Assembly: GCA_023376005.1 (NCBI GenBank) | Contig: CM042145.1 | Span: 17,983,433 to 18,047,432, forward strand | Origin: Doryteuthis pealeii | Lineage: Eukaryota > Mollusca > Cephalopoda > Myopsida > Loliginidae | DNA length: 64,000 bases | Direction of reading: 5' to 3' | In this document: piece by piece, positions 30,833 through 42,204 of the stretch | Position numbering within the stretch: the first letter of the stretch is position 1 | Layout: the number at the start of each line of letters is the position of its first letter | Made by a program: the position numbers and the translations under genes | The notes under the pieces: model-generated | The model's database searches: none | The model's input: the letters and a program-made list of their open reading frames with translations, nothing else | What the model was told of the DNA's origin: nothing

Positions 30833-31925
30833 AAAATATAAATAAACACTGGGAAAAATGACTTTTAAACTTTTTTAAAAATCCCAGCGATCATCTGTAA
30901 CAATTTTGTCAATTATACTGTAAAATATATATTTTTTCCATTTTAATGTTATCATACTTCACTCTGTATATCACTCTTACATTCCTAACTCTTTTCCTTT
31001 TCAAATAGTCTTTTTAAAACTGCATTGGTCACCTTCTTCATCTTTTAAAAATTATCATGCGTCTTCATTACACAAATAAATCCTTATCATTCACCTAAAT
31101 TTTGTTCTTTTTGTTTTTTGACTCCTCTCCATTCTTAAATGTTAATCGGAAATGAAATAAGTTATTGGATTTAAGTGACTGATACAAAAAAAAACATGGA
31201 AACCCCCTAGTCTTGGGTGGGAGGGTCCCCTTTTTCTTATTTTAATGTTATCATACTTAACTCTGTATATCGCTCTTACATTATTAACTCTTCTACTTTT
31301 TAAATAGTCATTTTAAGACTGCATGTGCCACCTTCCTGCATCTTTTAAAAATACGTCTTCATTACTCAAATATAAGTTTATCTTTCATCTCATTACTATC
31401 ACTTTCTATTATCAATTTAGCTTTGCATATTTTGGCGCCCTTTTTTCTAGTTTAATCAATATGTCGTTGTATTTATCAGATAGGTTACTAACTAAACGGA
31501 ATGGGAGTTCAATTTTATCGGAGGTCATTTCCGTATTTTTAATCCCCGTTGCATTTAATGGTCGTAGAATGTAAAACGACCTGAACGTTGCGATAAGAAG
31601 CGACCATGATGAGGTTGGCTGATTGTGCTAAGATTCTTGTGGCCATTTTTAGGCTGCAGGTGAGATCACTTTACAGTGGAGATCCCTTGTGGCATTAAGT
31701 TTGATCCGTTTTGGGTGGAATCCTTGTGTTCCTTAGTGTTAAGCAGAATCCTTGGTTGTTGATCCGTTCGACCGTGTTAAGCACGAGCAATTGAACGCCT
31801 TTCAAGATTGGTCATTAAATAATTAACCAAGCGTGTTGATTGGCTGATTGAATCCACGCAGCCACGAAGAGTCTATAGATTTAAATTGTGGCCTACAGCA
31901 CACCTTATATGTTTAAATCTTCCAA
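30833..31925. other. Diverged direct duplication, no gene
   Basis: 30935-31090 and 31235-31375 share TTTTAATGTTATCATACTT, TCTGTATATC, CTCTTACATT and ACTGCAT blocks in the same order, an old direct repeat. No coding capacity is recognised. Confidence 0.5.
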
Positions 31926-32071
31926 CAGGTTGGTTGGTTGATTGGTTGGATGATTTTACGACATGTCAACCATTGTTGGGTTATTTAAAACCGAAGTCAG
32001 CCTTTTTTTTTTGAGCAATTATATGTTTCAAGGAACCATAATTTGTAAGCAATTATAAAAGTAAAAGTCGA

Positions 32072-32310
32072 CGGGGCGGCCTAAAGTTGGTATCAGCCAG
32101 TCAGCGATGGAGTCCATCCCCTTTTCAATAGCGCTAGACCAAGGAGATTGTTTTGGCGTCTGAGGTGGAGCGCCACACCTACCATCAGCTCCTTACTTTA
32201 CCGCACAGATCCCTGTGCTACTCATACGCTGAGTTGGCGGGGACCGGTATCGAACTAGGAACCTTGTGGTTTCTAGCCGAACCCTCTACCGACTGAGCTA
32301 ACCCGGCCCC
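32072..32310 (-). mobile_element. tRNA-derived SINE, family 2 (best head)
   Basis: Minus strand: GGGGCCGGGTTAGCTCAGTC + GGTAGAGGGTTCGGC, then CAAGGTTCCTAGTTCGATAC and CGGTCCCCGCC. TAGCTCAGTCGG is a near-ideal A box and GTTCGATACC fits the B box. Body and 3-prime end are complete. Confidence 0.9.
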
Positions 32311-32436
32311 TAAGCAATTATAATTTCTCGTAACTATTTTTAATACAAATAATTTGCACACAATTATATGGTTTTAAGTATTCTTGTCTAAAACTGATAT
32401 TTGCACACAATTATATGGACACGATGCGATACTAAG

Positions 32437-32675
32437 TTAATGTTTTAAACTGTTTTTCTTTCTCCTGGACTGGTTGCCGTGCCAAGGCTAAAGATCTCAG
32501 TCTACCCTACAATTTAGCCATTTTTTTTTTTTTTGGCGGTGGGGGAGAACAGATGGATTCATACTTTTTCCAATGGCATTAGCACAAAGTGAAACGCAGA
32601 CAGCCTTATCCAGGAATTTTAATCGGGTCGCCGAGTTCATTTTCCTCGACGATAACCGTTAAGAAACGAACTCCA
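32437..32675 (-). mobile_element. SINE family 1, diverged copy
   Basis: TTTCTCCTGGACTGGTTGCC, TCAGTCTACCCTACAATTTA and CCAATGGCATTAGCACAAAG fit the body; the head is mutated (TTAATCGGGTCGCCGAGTTC). Confidence 0.75.
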
Positions 32676-32704
32676 CATTTGAAACAAATGTTATAGTCTC
32701 ACCT

Positions 32705-32965
32705 TTTTGCCAACCAAATTTCCCTCACGACTGTACCAAGTTCTTTTGGTATTTTTTAACTGTATGATGGGATATTTTAAATTTCACTATCTATTCACCT
32801 CAGAACTCATTCTATTCAAATAAAGACCTACTATTATTGTAATTTAAGCCCTTCTGCTCAATCATAATGAACTCACCATCAGTTTTTTGTACTTTGCTTG
32901 GGTGTGGTTTGCTTAGAAACCGTTCTGAGGAGAGAGTCGCTGTGAGTGGTTTAAAATAGGCAAAG
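32705..32965 (+). repeat. Interspersed repeat, copy 1 (pair with 41765-42040)
   Basis: Shares CCAAATTTCCC, CTTTTGGTATTTTTTA, CTATCTATTCACCTC and CTATTCAAATAAAG blocks in the same order with 41765-42040, about 260 bp. No coding content is visible. Confidence 0.7.
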
Positions 32966-33595
32966 AGTTAAGACGTTCGATTTTATGAGATATTTTTATC
33001 AGTAATGTTTGTACGAGTTTTTTTTTCTTTGAAAAAGTAAGAGAAAGAAAGTTATAATATTAATTTGTTTATTCAAAACTGCATTTTTTTGTTAATGAAA
33101 CTAGATTCGTAAACTCTTCGTGACTCGAACTGGAATCGGTACCACGAACCAGGAAATTCCATTCACTCAATCTCAGACTCTTTTTTTTTTCAACTTTCTG
33201 TGTCCCTTCACTGAGTCAACACCAAAAACTGTACTGTATTTCCCTTTCAAGTGGTGTTCAGTAATGGTATAGTGCTTAGCGCATTTATGCAAGAAGGCGT
33301 TAAATTTATGGTTGAATTAAGCGCGTAATTACTTGTCATTACTGAATATTTGCGCGCGATTTGAAAAAAAAAATGATATAAAAACCAGCACGAATGCAAC
33401 AGTTAGACATGTCAAGAATTCATTTCGCCTCAAATTATATATGCAGATATTTATCAAATTTTATTCAGATTTACTAAGCTTAAAATTACTAAGTGTGGTA
33501 CGAGGTCATTAGACCCGGACACCCAGGCAGAAACGACTCCACTATACAATCAATAAAGTGCGGAAGTAGTTTGCTGACAAATGTTTATTATTATA

Positions 33596-33665
33596 TCTTA
33601 TTATAATGGAGATCCGGCGCTTGTCTTTCTGTAACCGAAACTATGTCACTGCTTACGTCGCAATA
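33596..33665 (+). mobile_element. Helitron-like 5-prime terminus
   Basis: TCTTATTATAATGGAGATCC, then TGTCTTTCTGTAACCGAAAC and TATGTCACTGCTTACGTC. Starting with TC after an A fits Helitron 5-prime ends, and the same block occurs in four other places. No matching 3-prime end was found for this copy. Confidence 0.6.
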
Positions 33666-34230
33666 CACTCAGGAACTGCGTAAGTTTATCGATGAATATT
33701 TAATTTATAGTCAAAATCATTAATACATAGAATAAATCATATTTATTAACAATGTTTCTATGAAAATTAGATTTGCCTCAAAACAGCCCATGTTATTAGT
33801 CCGTTTAAAATCCTGCAATGTGTCTCATATATTAATAAGAAATAAAAGTTTATATAATATAGTGTGTGGTTAATTTCCATGCTGATTTTAACAAAACCGG
33901 GTTTAATAAAAAAAATTTTTTAAAAAAAGATTTTTTTTCTGTTATTATTTCATATCTTTTGAAAATTATTTGTACCAAAAAGATAGTTTGGTTTTTGCTC
34001 AGAACCGAAGCTAAAAAATTTTGTTAAAATTTCTCACTTCAATTTTTCTGAAATTTTGTCCAGGTGTGGACTATCTTAAAGCTTCAAAATTTGAGCTTCT
34101 AGTTCCAAAAATTAGCGGAATTATGTTGATTTTGTTGAATGTTAATAATAAGAAATGATTAAACATTTATTTGTATAAAAAAAAGTTTATAAACGATTAT
34201 CGATTAATTGTTCTGATATTTTCTTTTCAG

Positions 34231-34284
34231 ATATCGTTCCTGCCATTTTTTCCCGTCACTTTACAAACATCCAAAACCGCCAAA
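34231..34284 (+). other. 5-prime UTR part of the exon, after a splice acceptor
   Basis: TTCTGATATTTTCTTTTCAG ends at 34230 and has a branch-point-like TCTGAT and a pyrimidine tract. It is therefore a credible 3-prime splice site, and the first ATG of the longer open frame (34171) would lie in an intron. An upstream non-coding exon is implied but not located. Confidence 0.6.
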
Positions 34285-34750
34285 ATGAGATGCTGGATGG
34301 TCACCCTCCTCATTTTAAGTATGACTGGTGCATACTTGGTCCAAGGTCAAGATGCCGAGACCATGTCGGAAACGGAAATAGGAAGAACAAATTCTGAAAC
34401 GGAAAGCGAACCAGTAGCCCCCGTGGAAGGAGACGAGGGGGCGGCAGCAGCAGCCGCTGAACCTGTGGCAGTCGCTGCAGCAGCGCCAGAACCGGCAACA
34501 GGGTCTGAATCAGAATCGGAAGCTGAAGCCGAACCGGAAGCTGAAGCCGAACCGGAAGCTGAACCTGACGCAGCTGCACAACCTGAAGCAGAAGCAGAAC
34601 CAGAAGCAGAACCGGAAGCGGAAGCAGAGGCAGAAACAGAACCAGAAGCAGAAACAGAGGCTAAGGCAGAACCAGAAGTTGTAGCAGAGGAAGAGGAAGC
34701 AAAAGCCGAACCCAAACCCGAAGTGACTAAAGCAGTGGAAACTGAAGCAG
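34285..34750 (+). CDS. Secreted acidic Glu/Ala/Pro-repeat protein, coding exon 1
   Basis: The start is chosen at 34285 (CCAAAATGA, A at -3), after the acceptor at 34230. The exon encodes 155 residues. Residues 1-21 (MRCWMVTLLILSMTGAYLVQ, then G) look like a signal peptide, with cleavage before QDAE. The rest is a strongly acidic low-complexity region of EAEPEAE-type repeats with Ala-rich and Ser/Glu-rich patches, and becomes Lys/Glu-mixed towards the end. The exon ends in phase 1 at GAAGCAG/GTCAGT; the joined protein is 219 residues. It resembles extracellular acidic repeat proteins in layout only; I cannot assign a family or function. Repeat-length variation is likely. Frames on the opposite strand here are shadows. 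Confidence 0.8.
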
Positions 34751-34789
34751 GTCAGTTATTTGCTTGTTGATTACCTTTTTATTAAAACT

Positions 34790-35125
34790 TATCATATATG
34801 TGCTAGGGGGCGGTAGCTGAGGGTCTTATTGTCCTGAGTATGACATTAAACTCTATCTGATGGTGAATTTCCAGCTCGGGTGCTCTGGGGAATGTGGAGT
34901 ACCCCATGACCATTACTCTTAGTTCCACTCTAACCGGGATTAGTAGTACTCGTTAGGGTCTCATATATGAGTTAAATAGGACAAAATGATTTTTTTAATG
35001 TGTTTTAAAAATTGAGTTTAAAAAATTGAGTACCCATCAAGAATGAATAAAACAAAACGTCTTCGGCATAAAATGACCCAACAAGGGTTGACATGCCGTA
35101 AAATCCAACCAACCAACCAAACAAA
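34790..35125 (+). repeat. R5 repeat inside the intron
   Basis: GTGCTAGGGGGCGGTAGCTG, GATGGTGAATTTCCAGCTCG, GTAGTACTCGTTAGGGTCTC, then tail CCCAACAAGGGTTGACATGC and CGTAAAATCCAACCAACC. Confidence 0.85.
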
Positions 35126-35380
35126 CAAACAACCAACACACCTAATAGTAATGTCTAATGCATATGCCTCATAGTGATGCTCAATGCACATTTTAGATAT
35201 TCTTAGGAAGTGGAATTATGTTGTAGCTTAACTGACACTCCCCTAAGAAAAGAAGATATTTGTTTCCAAGCCTTTTTTTTATAAATAGATCACTAAGTAT
35301 GCCTGAGTCTATCTATTCTAGTAGGGACCAGGTCTGAAGTTTTTATAAAACCTACATAAGGACAATTAAATGAGTACATA

Positions 35381-35664
35381 TTTACCAACCCCTCTGCACA
35401 AGCAGGATGTGACACAAGATCAATTTTTAGGCAGTGTTTAACAGGTCTGAATTCAGAGTTTTTCTTCTCCTAGACTGGTTGCCTAACCAATGATAAAGAG
35501 ACCAGTCTGTCCTACTATTTAACTATAGCTGGAGTGGAAATAGTTCGATTCATACCTTTCCTAAGGATAATAGCGCTATGTGAATTGTGGATTCGTCCAG
35601 GAATTCAACTCAGGTCGAGGAGTCCATTTCCTGCGACTCTAACCAATACACCACCGTGCTTCCC
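35381..35664 (-). mobile_element. SINE family 1 inside the intron
   Basis: Minus-strand copy from ACCAACCCCTCTGCACAAGC to CACCACCGTGCTTCC, with readable boxes. Confidence 0.85.
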
Positions 35665-35922
35665 TGATTTCATGCCGTTTTTTTTAAGTAACAAATGTTT
35701 GGTGGGAAATCTTTTTGTGTGGCACAAAATCTCTTTTAGGGAACTGGCTATGAATAATGACGTCACTATTGATCCTATAATAAAAAGGGTTTTAAGGTAC
35801 CGCCATTTAAGACGAAATAGTATTAGATTTCTTTTTGGCTTTGGTCGTGAAAAAATATGAAGAATAAATCATTCCCTTTTCTCATTTTCTTTCTTTCTTT
35901 CTTTCTCTCTCTCTCTTTTTAG

Positions 35923-36116
35923 CCGTAGAAAAAGAACAAGAAAAAGTAGTTGTCGAGCCAACAAAAGCAATGCCTAAAGCGGAACCGGAAACTGAAGCTA
36001 AAACCAAACCAGAGGCAGAAGCGGAAACTAAAACCGATGCAGGAGCCAATACACTGCGCATGTGCACTGGAGCCTTAATTCTTGTGTTTGCCTTGGTTAT
36101 CCCTGTCTTCTATTGA
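35923..36116 (+). CDS. Acidic repeat protein, coding exon 2 with GPI-type C-terminus
   Basis: Encodes 64 residues and a TGA stop at 36114-36116. The first codon is completed by the last base of exon 1, and the frame is continuous. The exon continues Glu/Lys/Pro/Thr repeats (KAEPETEAKTKPEAEAE). It ends with DAGANTLRM and the hydrophobic tail CTGALILVFALVIPVFY: small residues, a short spacer and a terminal hydrophobic stretch with no cytoplasmic tail. This is a typical GPI-attachment signal. Together with the N-terminal signal peptide it predicts a membrane-tethered extracellular acidic protein. AATAAA at 36313-36318 could serve as polyadenylation signal. Confidence 0.78.
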
Positions 36117-37090
36117 TAAATTATTTAAGAAGCATAAAATATTTAACACATTTTAAAAGTAATATATGTTTAATTTTTTTTAATTTCGTCCTTTTTTATT
36201 TTTATTTTTATTTTTATTTTTACTTTTACATATTTTTTTTTTTTGCATCAAGCTAAGCAAATTGATTTCACCACAGTTTAGACACACAACAACAATATTA
36301 AAAACATATTTGAATAAAGATAACAATAAGCACACAAGCAAAACTTAACTAGTTAAAATGGAGACGGGAATGAATTAAATTAATTTTTTTTTTCTAAATT
36401 AACGCGAGCAAGAAAGAGGGAAGGGAATTTTTGTCATTTAAAGCAATTTTTAAATAAATATTTGAACTGGGGATTTTCTTCAAAATTAATTTCAAACACA
36501 TTCTTCGGTAATAAAAACGTTTTATAAGAAAAATGTTTCTTGTCATTTCTTTTCTTTCCTTCTTTTTTTTTCTTTTTTTTTTTTTAATTGATGTAAATGA
36601 ATATGTTTATTGCATGCTTAATGTGTTTCACGAATTAAAACTTGCGGTTAAAGTTTGGTAAACAAAAGGTATGTATTATTTGGACTTGTCGGGCGGTTGT
36701 TATCATTGTTATATACTATGGTCGAAGAGTACTTAATGACGTGCTGGGGCTGGGCATTTGGTCAAAAAGTACTTACTGAAGTGCTGTAACTAATGAGAAG
36801 CCAGAATGGAGGAGACGGGAATTCTAATAGGAAAATGCAATGCATTTTGGGTAAGAGGGTGGGGATAAAAAAAACAACTGATTACCTGAAGAGGGAGGAA
36901 CTGATCCTTTAGTGAACAGGCGTCAGTAAGAGAAGAAGGAAGCAAAAAGAAAAGAAAGAACTGGGCAAGAGAAAGGAAAGCAGGAGGAGGAGAAAGATGA
37001 AGTAGAGTGGAAGGAATAGGAAGGGGAGAATACGGCACTTTATAAACAACAAGAAAGTGTTTTGCATTTTCAAAAACAATATTTTTGACC
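36117..37090. other. 3-prime flank, no further gene seen
   Basis: T-rich and A-rich tracts, candidate AATAAA at 36313 and 36510, then unique AT-rich sequence with a purine-rich block at 36900-37030. Confidence 0.5.
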
Positions 37091-37239
37091 GGCGTCAACT
37101 AAGTTTTCTTGGTAAACCAGAAGAGCGACACGACAAGAAAAATATCTTGGAACCCACATATACACAATATTTCGGCTGATGTGCCCTCCGGTATTCTTCA
37201 GGTGGTTCTTGTCGAACTCAAGAACCTTCTTGTCGAACG

Positions 37240-37345
37240 CGGGAGCCTTCAAATCGTAATCGGGAGCCTTCACGGAACCTCGAATCGAACCCTTTATTCA
37301 ATCTACCGCGGTAGACTGTTCTCATTCCGCTAACCCTGCCCGGGT
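37240..37345 (-). mobile_element. tRNA-like SINE head (tentative)
   Basis: Minus strand: GCAGGGTTAGCGGAATGAGA (A-box region), then AAAGGGTTCGATTCGAGGTT (B box). Only one copy is seen in the window, so a decayed tRNA pseudogene is possible. Confidence 0.45.
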
Positions 37346-37572
37346 ACAAGTGTTAAGCTATTTTAAGTATTCTATGTTAATATCATCCGTGGTCAGGATT
37401 GAACCTGCAACCTACAGATGATTGTCACTTAGAACTGTAATAAATCAACCCCTATATCCGTTGCGCCTTCTGTCCGACTGCATTGTTTTATTTTGCTCGA
37501 TTTTACAACCTACCCTTCGTGTCCTTACACACGCATGCACGCACGCACACACACACACACACACACCTATAT

Positions 37573-37745
37573 ATATATATACAAAGTCTGGTGGTATCGT
37601 GAGATACTGCTGGGGCGCTCTGGGTTAGTGGTAATGATGCTTCGGCCCCGAAACCATGCCTGAACCCAGAGTCATCATCTGATGAAAGCTTTGTTGGTTG
37701 CAATACTACTGTGTAAATAGCAGTCATTGTATGAAGATTACATAA
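37573..37745 (+). repeat. Hammerhead-relic repeat, copy 1
   Basis: Near-identical to 61031-61195 (GTCTGGTGGTATCGTGA, ATGATGCTTCGGCCCCGAAA, CTGAACCCAGAGTCATCATC). It contains CUGAUGA followed by AAGCUUUGUUGGUUGCAAU, where the second core box should be CGAAA. It looks like a dead descendant of a hammerhead repeat; (TA)n follows. Confidence 0.6.
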
Positions 37746-37750
37746 ACACA

Positions 37751-37802
<52 letters not shown>

Positions 37803-37803
<1 letters not shown>

Positions 37804-38440
37804 TAGCAAATATATGCACCCTCCGGGTGCAAGTATTTTAGTTAAATTTTTATAATAAAATATGATATTAAATTAGAAAGGCTAATGAAACTGAATAAGA
37901 ATGTAGATAAAAAGATTTTGAACAGAGGGGGTATGATTGAAAAATAGAACAACTTTGAAACTAACACTTCCATCATTTTCCGTTACTTCCGTCTTTCATT
38001 GGTAAATTTTCCTAATTTAAACTGTTTAGTTAAAATAGGAAGTAAAGAATAATATTACAGTTATTTCTTCTTGTTAAGGGATTTCTTTTAAGATTTATTG
38101 AAGAGATTTTTGCTCATATTCAATAAGATAAAACCAAACAATTTGAAATCAATAATACTAAGCATATATTTATTAAAATCAATTTTTTAAGATCAATATG
38201 CAAATTAGCCTTCCCATTCATACTGTAAACCTCTATTTTGTTGTATATATAAATACAATTGCATGTTATTAGTATGTAGATATGGTCAACAGTGTAAGTA
38301 ATGTAAAACAATTTTATTAATAATTGAGGTTTAAATAAAAATAAAATCATGGAGAATATGATGTAAATAACTAAAGGAATTGTGACTTGTAAAGTAATAT
38401 AGTTCCGGTTACAGATAGACAAACCCACAATCTCCATTAT

Positions 38441-38446
<6 letters not shown>
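37803..38446 (-). mobile_element. Helitron-like non-autonomous element H1 (minus copy)
   Basis: The 3-prime terminus on the minus strand is GCACCCGGAGGGTGC (a 6-bp stem hairpin), a 9-nt spacer, then CTAG followed by T: the CTRR-T rule of Helitrons with the usual subterminal hairpin. The 5-prime terminus is ATTATAATGGAGATTGTGGG with TGTAACCGGAACTATATTAC. About 640 bp, non-coding. A second full copy is at 55893-56495. Confidence 0.75.
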
Positions 38447-38492
<46 letters not shown>

Positions 38493-38698
38493 TAATGAGG
38501 ATCATTCCATGTGGAGTTCACCTGTAATGTTGCAGGTTAATCGTAGTGAGAGCTCGATGTGCTTAGTACCACTATGTGGATGGTCAGAGCAGTATAGTGA
38601 ATAAACGAAGGAAATAAAATTAAATTTGCTTCATGTAATGATTTTTTTAAACTGCATCAATGCAACTTCATTAGACATCAGCAAAAAACATGGTTGTT

Positions 38699-38775
38699 AC
38701 TAAATATTTTCCGGGATTCCGGGGGTTTTAATAAAATAAATATATTAAAAATCCCAGAATCCCGGAAAATAGATA
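38699..38775. repeat. Short hairpin element
   Basis: ATTTTCCGGGATTCCGGG and CCCAGAATCCCGGAAAAT flank an AT-rich loop. Confidence 0.7.
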
Positions 38776-38782
38776 GTAATAA

Positions 38783-39030
38783 TAAGGTCAATTTTTAAGC
38801 GGGGTTTAACAGGTTCAGAGTTTTCCTTCTCTTAGACCGGTTGGCCTACCAAAGTTAGAAAGCCCAGTCTGTCCTACTATTTATTCATAACTGGAGGGAG
38901 AATAGTTTAATGCATACATTGTGCAAGGGTATATGAAATGCACACACAGCCTCGATCAGGATTTGAACTCGAGTCGCCGTGTCCATTTCCTACGACCATA
39001 ATCGTTATACAAGGAACGCTACCTTTAACA
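38783..39030 (-). mobile_element. SINE family 1
   Basis: GGTCAATTTTTAAGCGGGGT through TCAGGATTTGAACTCGAGTC and ACGACCATAATCGTTATAC; the end of the head is degraded. Confidence 0.78.
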
Positions 39031-39239
39031 TTTGTAATTTATAGTCATAGATAAATATAAATATTCTGGGCCGAATCCGAACTTGGATTCCTAAAATTTT
39101 CGATTTACAAATTTTAATTACTGTGATTCTTTTCGAGGATTTTCATGTGATTTTTTGATTTTTTTATACGAAAATTTTTATAACTTGGAAATAAGTTTGA
39201 GAACAATTGAAATTAATATCAAAATCCAGATTATTTACC

Positions 39240-39500
39240 TCGTACCCCACTTGTACGGGTTAGGCACAAGGCCCTATTAACGTGGGTCCATCCACAAGCC
39301 GAGACTCATGGGTGGCAGGTGGAAAAATTGCGTCGATCCCGTCGGCATTCCCCCTCAAGGGGGTGCCTCAGGCACTGGGTAATAAACCCAGCCCTGCCCT
39401 TTTAAGTCAAGGGGGTAGGTATTGCCTGGGGGGATAGCCTGATCCAGTGGCCGAAGCTCACTGGACCTCCCCGGTGTGGAGTTACAAATCCAGCAAAAGT
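39240..39500. other. GC-rich block of unknown origin
   Basis: Clearly higher GC than its surroundings, with CCCCACTTGTACGGGTTAGG, ACATGGGTGGCAGG-like and CCCCTCAAGGGGGTGCCTCA segments and several short hairpins. It resembles 5-prime UTR sequence of a LINE, but I cannot assign it. Confidence 0.35.
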
Positions 39501-39844
39501 TACTCATGAAATAGAAATGATTGTCTGTACGCAAAGTAAGGATCTACATACATCAAATTGTCTTTAAATTAAGTGGCAGCAGAAGAATTATCGTTGAACT
39601 TTTAAACGGTAAGCTTAAATATTAATGCAATTATCAATTTTGATTAATGCAGTGATCAATTTTGAGTTCTGTAGTTTATTCTTTTCTATCACATACAGTA
39701 ACTGTATGCATCGCAGAAGATATCTCCGTCAACAGATGACGAGATTGCAATCAAAAGAGCCAAGGGTGCAGCAAGGAAAAAGTCCCGTATAAATGAAAGT
39801 CCACATCAAATATGCTGAGAATGTGTACAAAGACTTTGGTTTGA

Positions 39845-40455
39845 TTTGTCTGTTTTGTTTTGTTTTACGGCTTGTCAACCTCGGTGGGTCATTTAATGCC
39901 GACAAGGTTTTGAAATAAATTAATTCATATTGGATACTCAATTTTTTTTTATAAACACATTTTTCTATTTAACCCATAGGTGGGGCCCTAACAGATACTA
40001 CCACTCCGGGTCAGAGTGGACCAGGGAGCAATGGTGATGAAGGGTTCCTCCACATTCCCCTGACCTCCAGAACTGGAACCTCACCATAAGATAGAGTTTA
40101 ACGTAATTCCTTGGACATGAAGACCCTCAGCCACCGCCTTCTAGCACATATATGATAAAAGGGGTTGGGGTTTGCCATGAGCGCAATAGAGTTGGAACAA
40201 TTATATCAATGCTAGGGCTTAACATGACCAGCCGATTGATCGGAGGGGCCTATCCAACCACCCGTCTAGCCTAGGTAAGGGACAAAGTGGGATGTTGCAT
40301 ATCATGGACTGCTCATCCACCAGGATTCCGTCTTTAAGCATCACGGGACGCTACCCACGGGAAACATGTGGTCCCATTGGACGGGGAGTCTTACTCCTCT
40401 ACAGAGGTGCAGTCGGTGTATTCTTAAGCCATAGTTGACAGGGCACAAAGACTTA
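39845..40455 (-). repeat. R5 interspersed repeat, longest copy
   Basis: Read on the minus strand it runs from GCCCTGTCAACTATGGCTTA through CTAGACGGGTGG, CCGATCAATCGGCTGGTCAT, TATGTGCTAGAAGGCGGTGG, CTATCTTATGGTGAGGTTCC, CGGAGTGGTAGTATCTGTTA and ends CCGAGGTTGACAAGCCGTAA plus AACAAAACAAAAC. About ten truncated copies occur in the window. The tail matches the LINE end at 22391-22440, suggesting 5-prime-truncated LINE copies or a SINE using the same tail. Confidence 0.8.
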
Positions 40456-40654
40456 GGAACTCTCAAACTCCCGAACAAGCTGCACCCGGGAGAGCGCCAA
40501 TGCATGAAGTTTTATTGTTGGGCCAAAGGCCTAATCAAATCAATCGTTTTTATGATATAAACTATTCTTAGTCCGGCTTGACATTTATTAAGATGTGATA
40601 GAATTGAATAAAAGGGATGAACGAGGTGTGTTCAAAAAGTATTATTTGAGATGA

Positions 40655-40867
40655 ACAGGGTGTTTCAGAAAAAAAATTATATATCATTTCGTATTCTAAT
40701 AATTTGACCAATTCTCGTTCAAATTAACTCAAAATTTAACAGCATTTGTAGAATCAACTCAAGGAGTTTAAACATCAAACATAGAAATTTGAATTAATGT
40801 TGTTGAAATTTGAGATCATTTGAAGAAGAAATAGTCAAATTATATAATTTTTTCTGAAACACCCTGT
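40655..40867. mobile_element. Mariner-type MITE, 213 bp
   Basis: TIRs ACAGGGTGTTTCAGAAAAAA and TTTTTTCTGAAACACCCTGT; AT-rich non-coding interior with internal near-repeats of AATTTGA. Tc1/mariner affiliation is inferred from the CAGGGTGTT-type end, shared in part with the element at 53702. Confidence 0.85.
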
Positions 40868-41635
40868 ATTTTTACAGTTTTTATAAATTAATATTTTTTT
40901 ATAAATATAAATTCAGTGCTCAATGAATAAATTTTATTCTATTGAATTTCATTAGTTAGTTGAATTTCAGATCATTTAAATGCGAGTGTATATTTGGCAT
41001 AGAAAACTTTCTAATTGGTTTTCTGTTTTTGTTCAAATGTATAAAAAGAAATTAAAAAACAAATGATTTAATTTCAGATTTTTCTTTTTTTTTTTTTTTT
41101 TCATTTTTTTTTTTTTTTTTTTTTTTCATTTTTTTTAATATGATTCTGTGAAAATTGATTCTGAAGTTATATGTGATCGAACTGGGGTTATTCTTTTTTT
41201 AATCGTTTTTTTTTCTTTATTTTTTTTTTATTTTTTATTTATTTCATTTTTTTATCTTTTGCTTTTTCTTTTCTGTTTTGTTTTGTTTTGTTTTTTGGTG
41301 GGTTTTTGTTTCTTTTCAATAAGTTTCAATATTGTGACAAGTCTGTCGCCATTCAAACATAAAGGCTGAGTGTCGAACTGCCTAGGAAGCCCATCAACTG
41401 CAAAACTAGGTGTTTGTTTTTAATAGCATTTTTGTGAGAGGGTATTCCGGTTTTCTGGAAGCCCCTCAAATGGTCTGCTACATGTATTAAGAATTAAGAA
41501 ACTAAATATTTGACGACGTTTCGAGAAAAATTGTAAATAAATACTGATTTTTTTTAACCTAAATTTCATTGGGCGGATTTTGGCTGGGATTTTATAAAAT
41601 AAAATAGGGGTTTCATTATCAACAGGAATTTGATT
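40868..41635. other. T-rich low-complexity region, no gene
   Basis: Poly-T dominated between 41085 and 41300. The open frame there is a composition artefact. Confidence 0.6.
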
Positions 41636-41639
41636 GATT

Positions 41640-41720
41640 TTAACGGCACGTCAACCCGTCTGGGGTTATTGTATGCCTAGACTTTAGGAAATTATATTCA
41701 TTGTACGGTTACATTTACAT
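41640..41720 (-). repeat. LINE 3-prime tail fragment
   Basis: TTTTAACGGCACGTCAACCC + GTCTGGGGTTATTGTATGCC is the extreme 3-prime end of the LINE at 21910-22440, here only about 80 bp. Confidence 0.7.
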
Positions 41721-41764
41721 TTTTTGTGGAGTTGCTTCTAAATATTTGTTTGTCCTATCGATTG

Positions 41765-42040
41765 TGAATAATCTTTAACTCTTTGTCTACCAAATTTCCC
41801 CCAGGGCTGTTCCAAAAAGTCTTGGTATTTTTTACCTTTATGAGGGAATATTTCAAAGTTCGCTATCTATTCACCTCTGAACTCATCCTATTCAAATAAA
41901 GTCCTATTATTGTTGTTCAAGTTGTTATTTGTCAGTGTAAACAAGTGACACGTGCGAGAGCCGCTGCCAGCGGTTGACGGTAGGATCGCAGTGGTGGCAG
42001 AGACGCTGTGAGCGGCTTAAAGAAGGCAAATACAAACAGA
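41765..42040 (+). repeat. Interspersed repeat, copy 2 (pair with 32705-32965)
   Basis: Same block order as the 32705 copy; an R5 fragment (42045-42175, minus) follows immediately. Confidence 0.7.
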
Positions 42041-42204
42041 TCTATTTGACCCATACATGGGATCGTAACAGGTACTTCCACTCCGGGTCCGAGTGGGTCT
42101 GGCGGTAATGGCAATGAAGAGATAGTCCAAACTCCTCAGATCTCTGTTCCGATCCTATTGCCTTTATGGAATGCCTCAATCCCTTTTACCATATATGTGC
42201 TAGT

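Larger units (their letters stand above)
34751..35922 (+). other. Intron of the acidic repeat-protein gene
   Basis: GT at 34751-34752, long CTTT/CTCT pyrimidine tract, AG at 35921-35922. The phase-1 junction restores the frame exactly. The 1.17 kb intron contains an R5 repeat (34790-35125) and a family 1 SINE (35381-35664). Confidence 0.8.

Noticed and set aside
32072..32310. Functional tRNA gene
   Set aside because: A and B boxes are good, but the same head occurs with a common 160-bp body in many copies and the acceptor stem is not maintained, so it is a SINE.
34310..34715. Two minus-strand open frames (89 and 122 codons) rich in Ala, Ser and Gly over the acidic gene
   Set aside because: They are antisense shadows of GAA-GCN repeat codons; the plus strand has signal peptide, splice sites and phase continuity.
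41148..41369. Phe/Leu-rich open frame
   Set aside because: Product of poly-T sequence; it would need a long run of TTT codons and shows no other feature.
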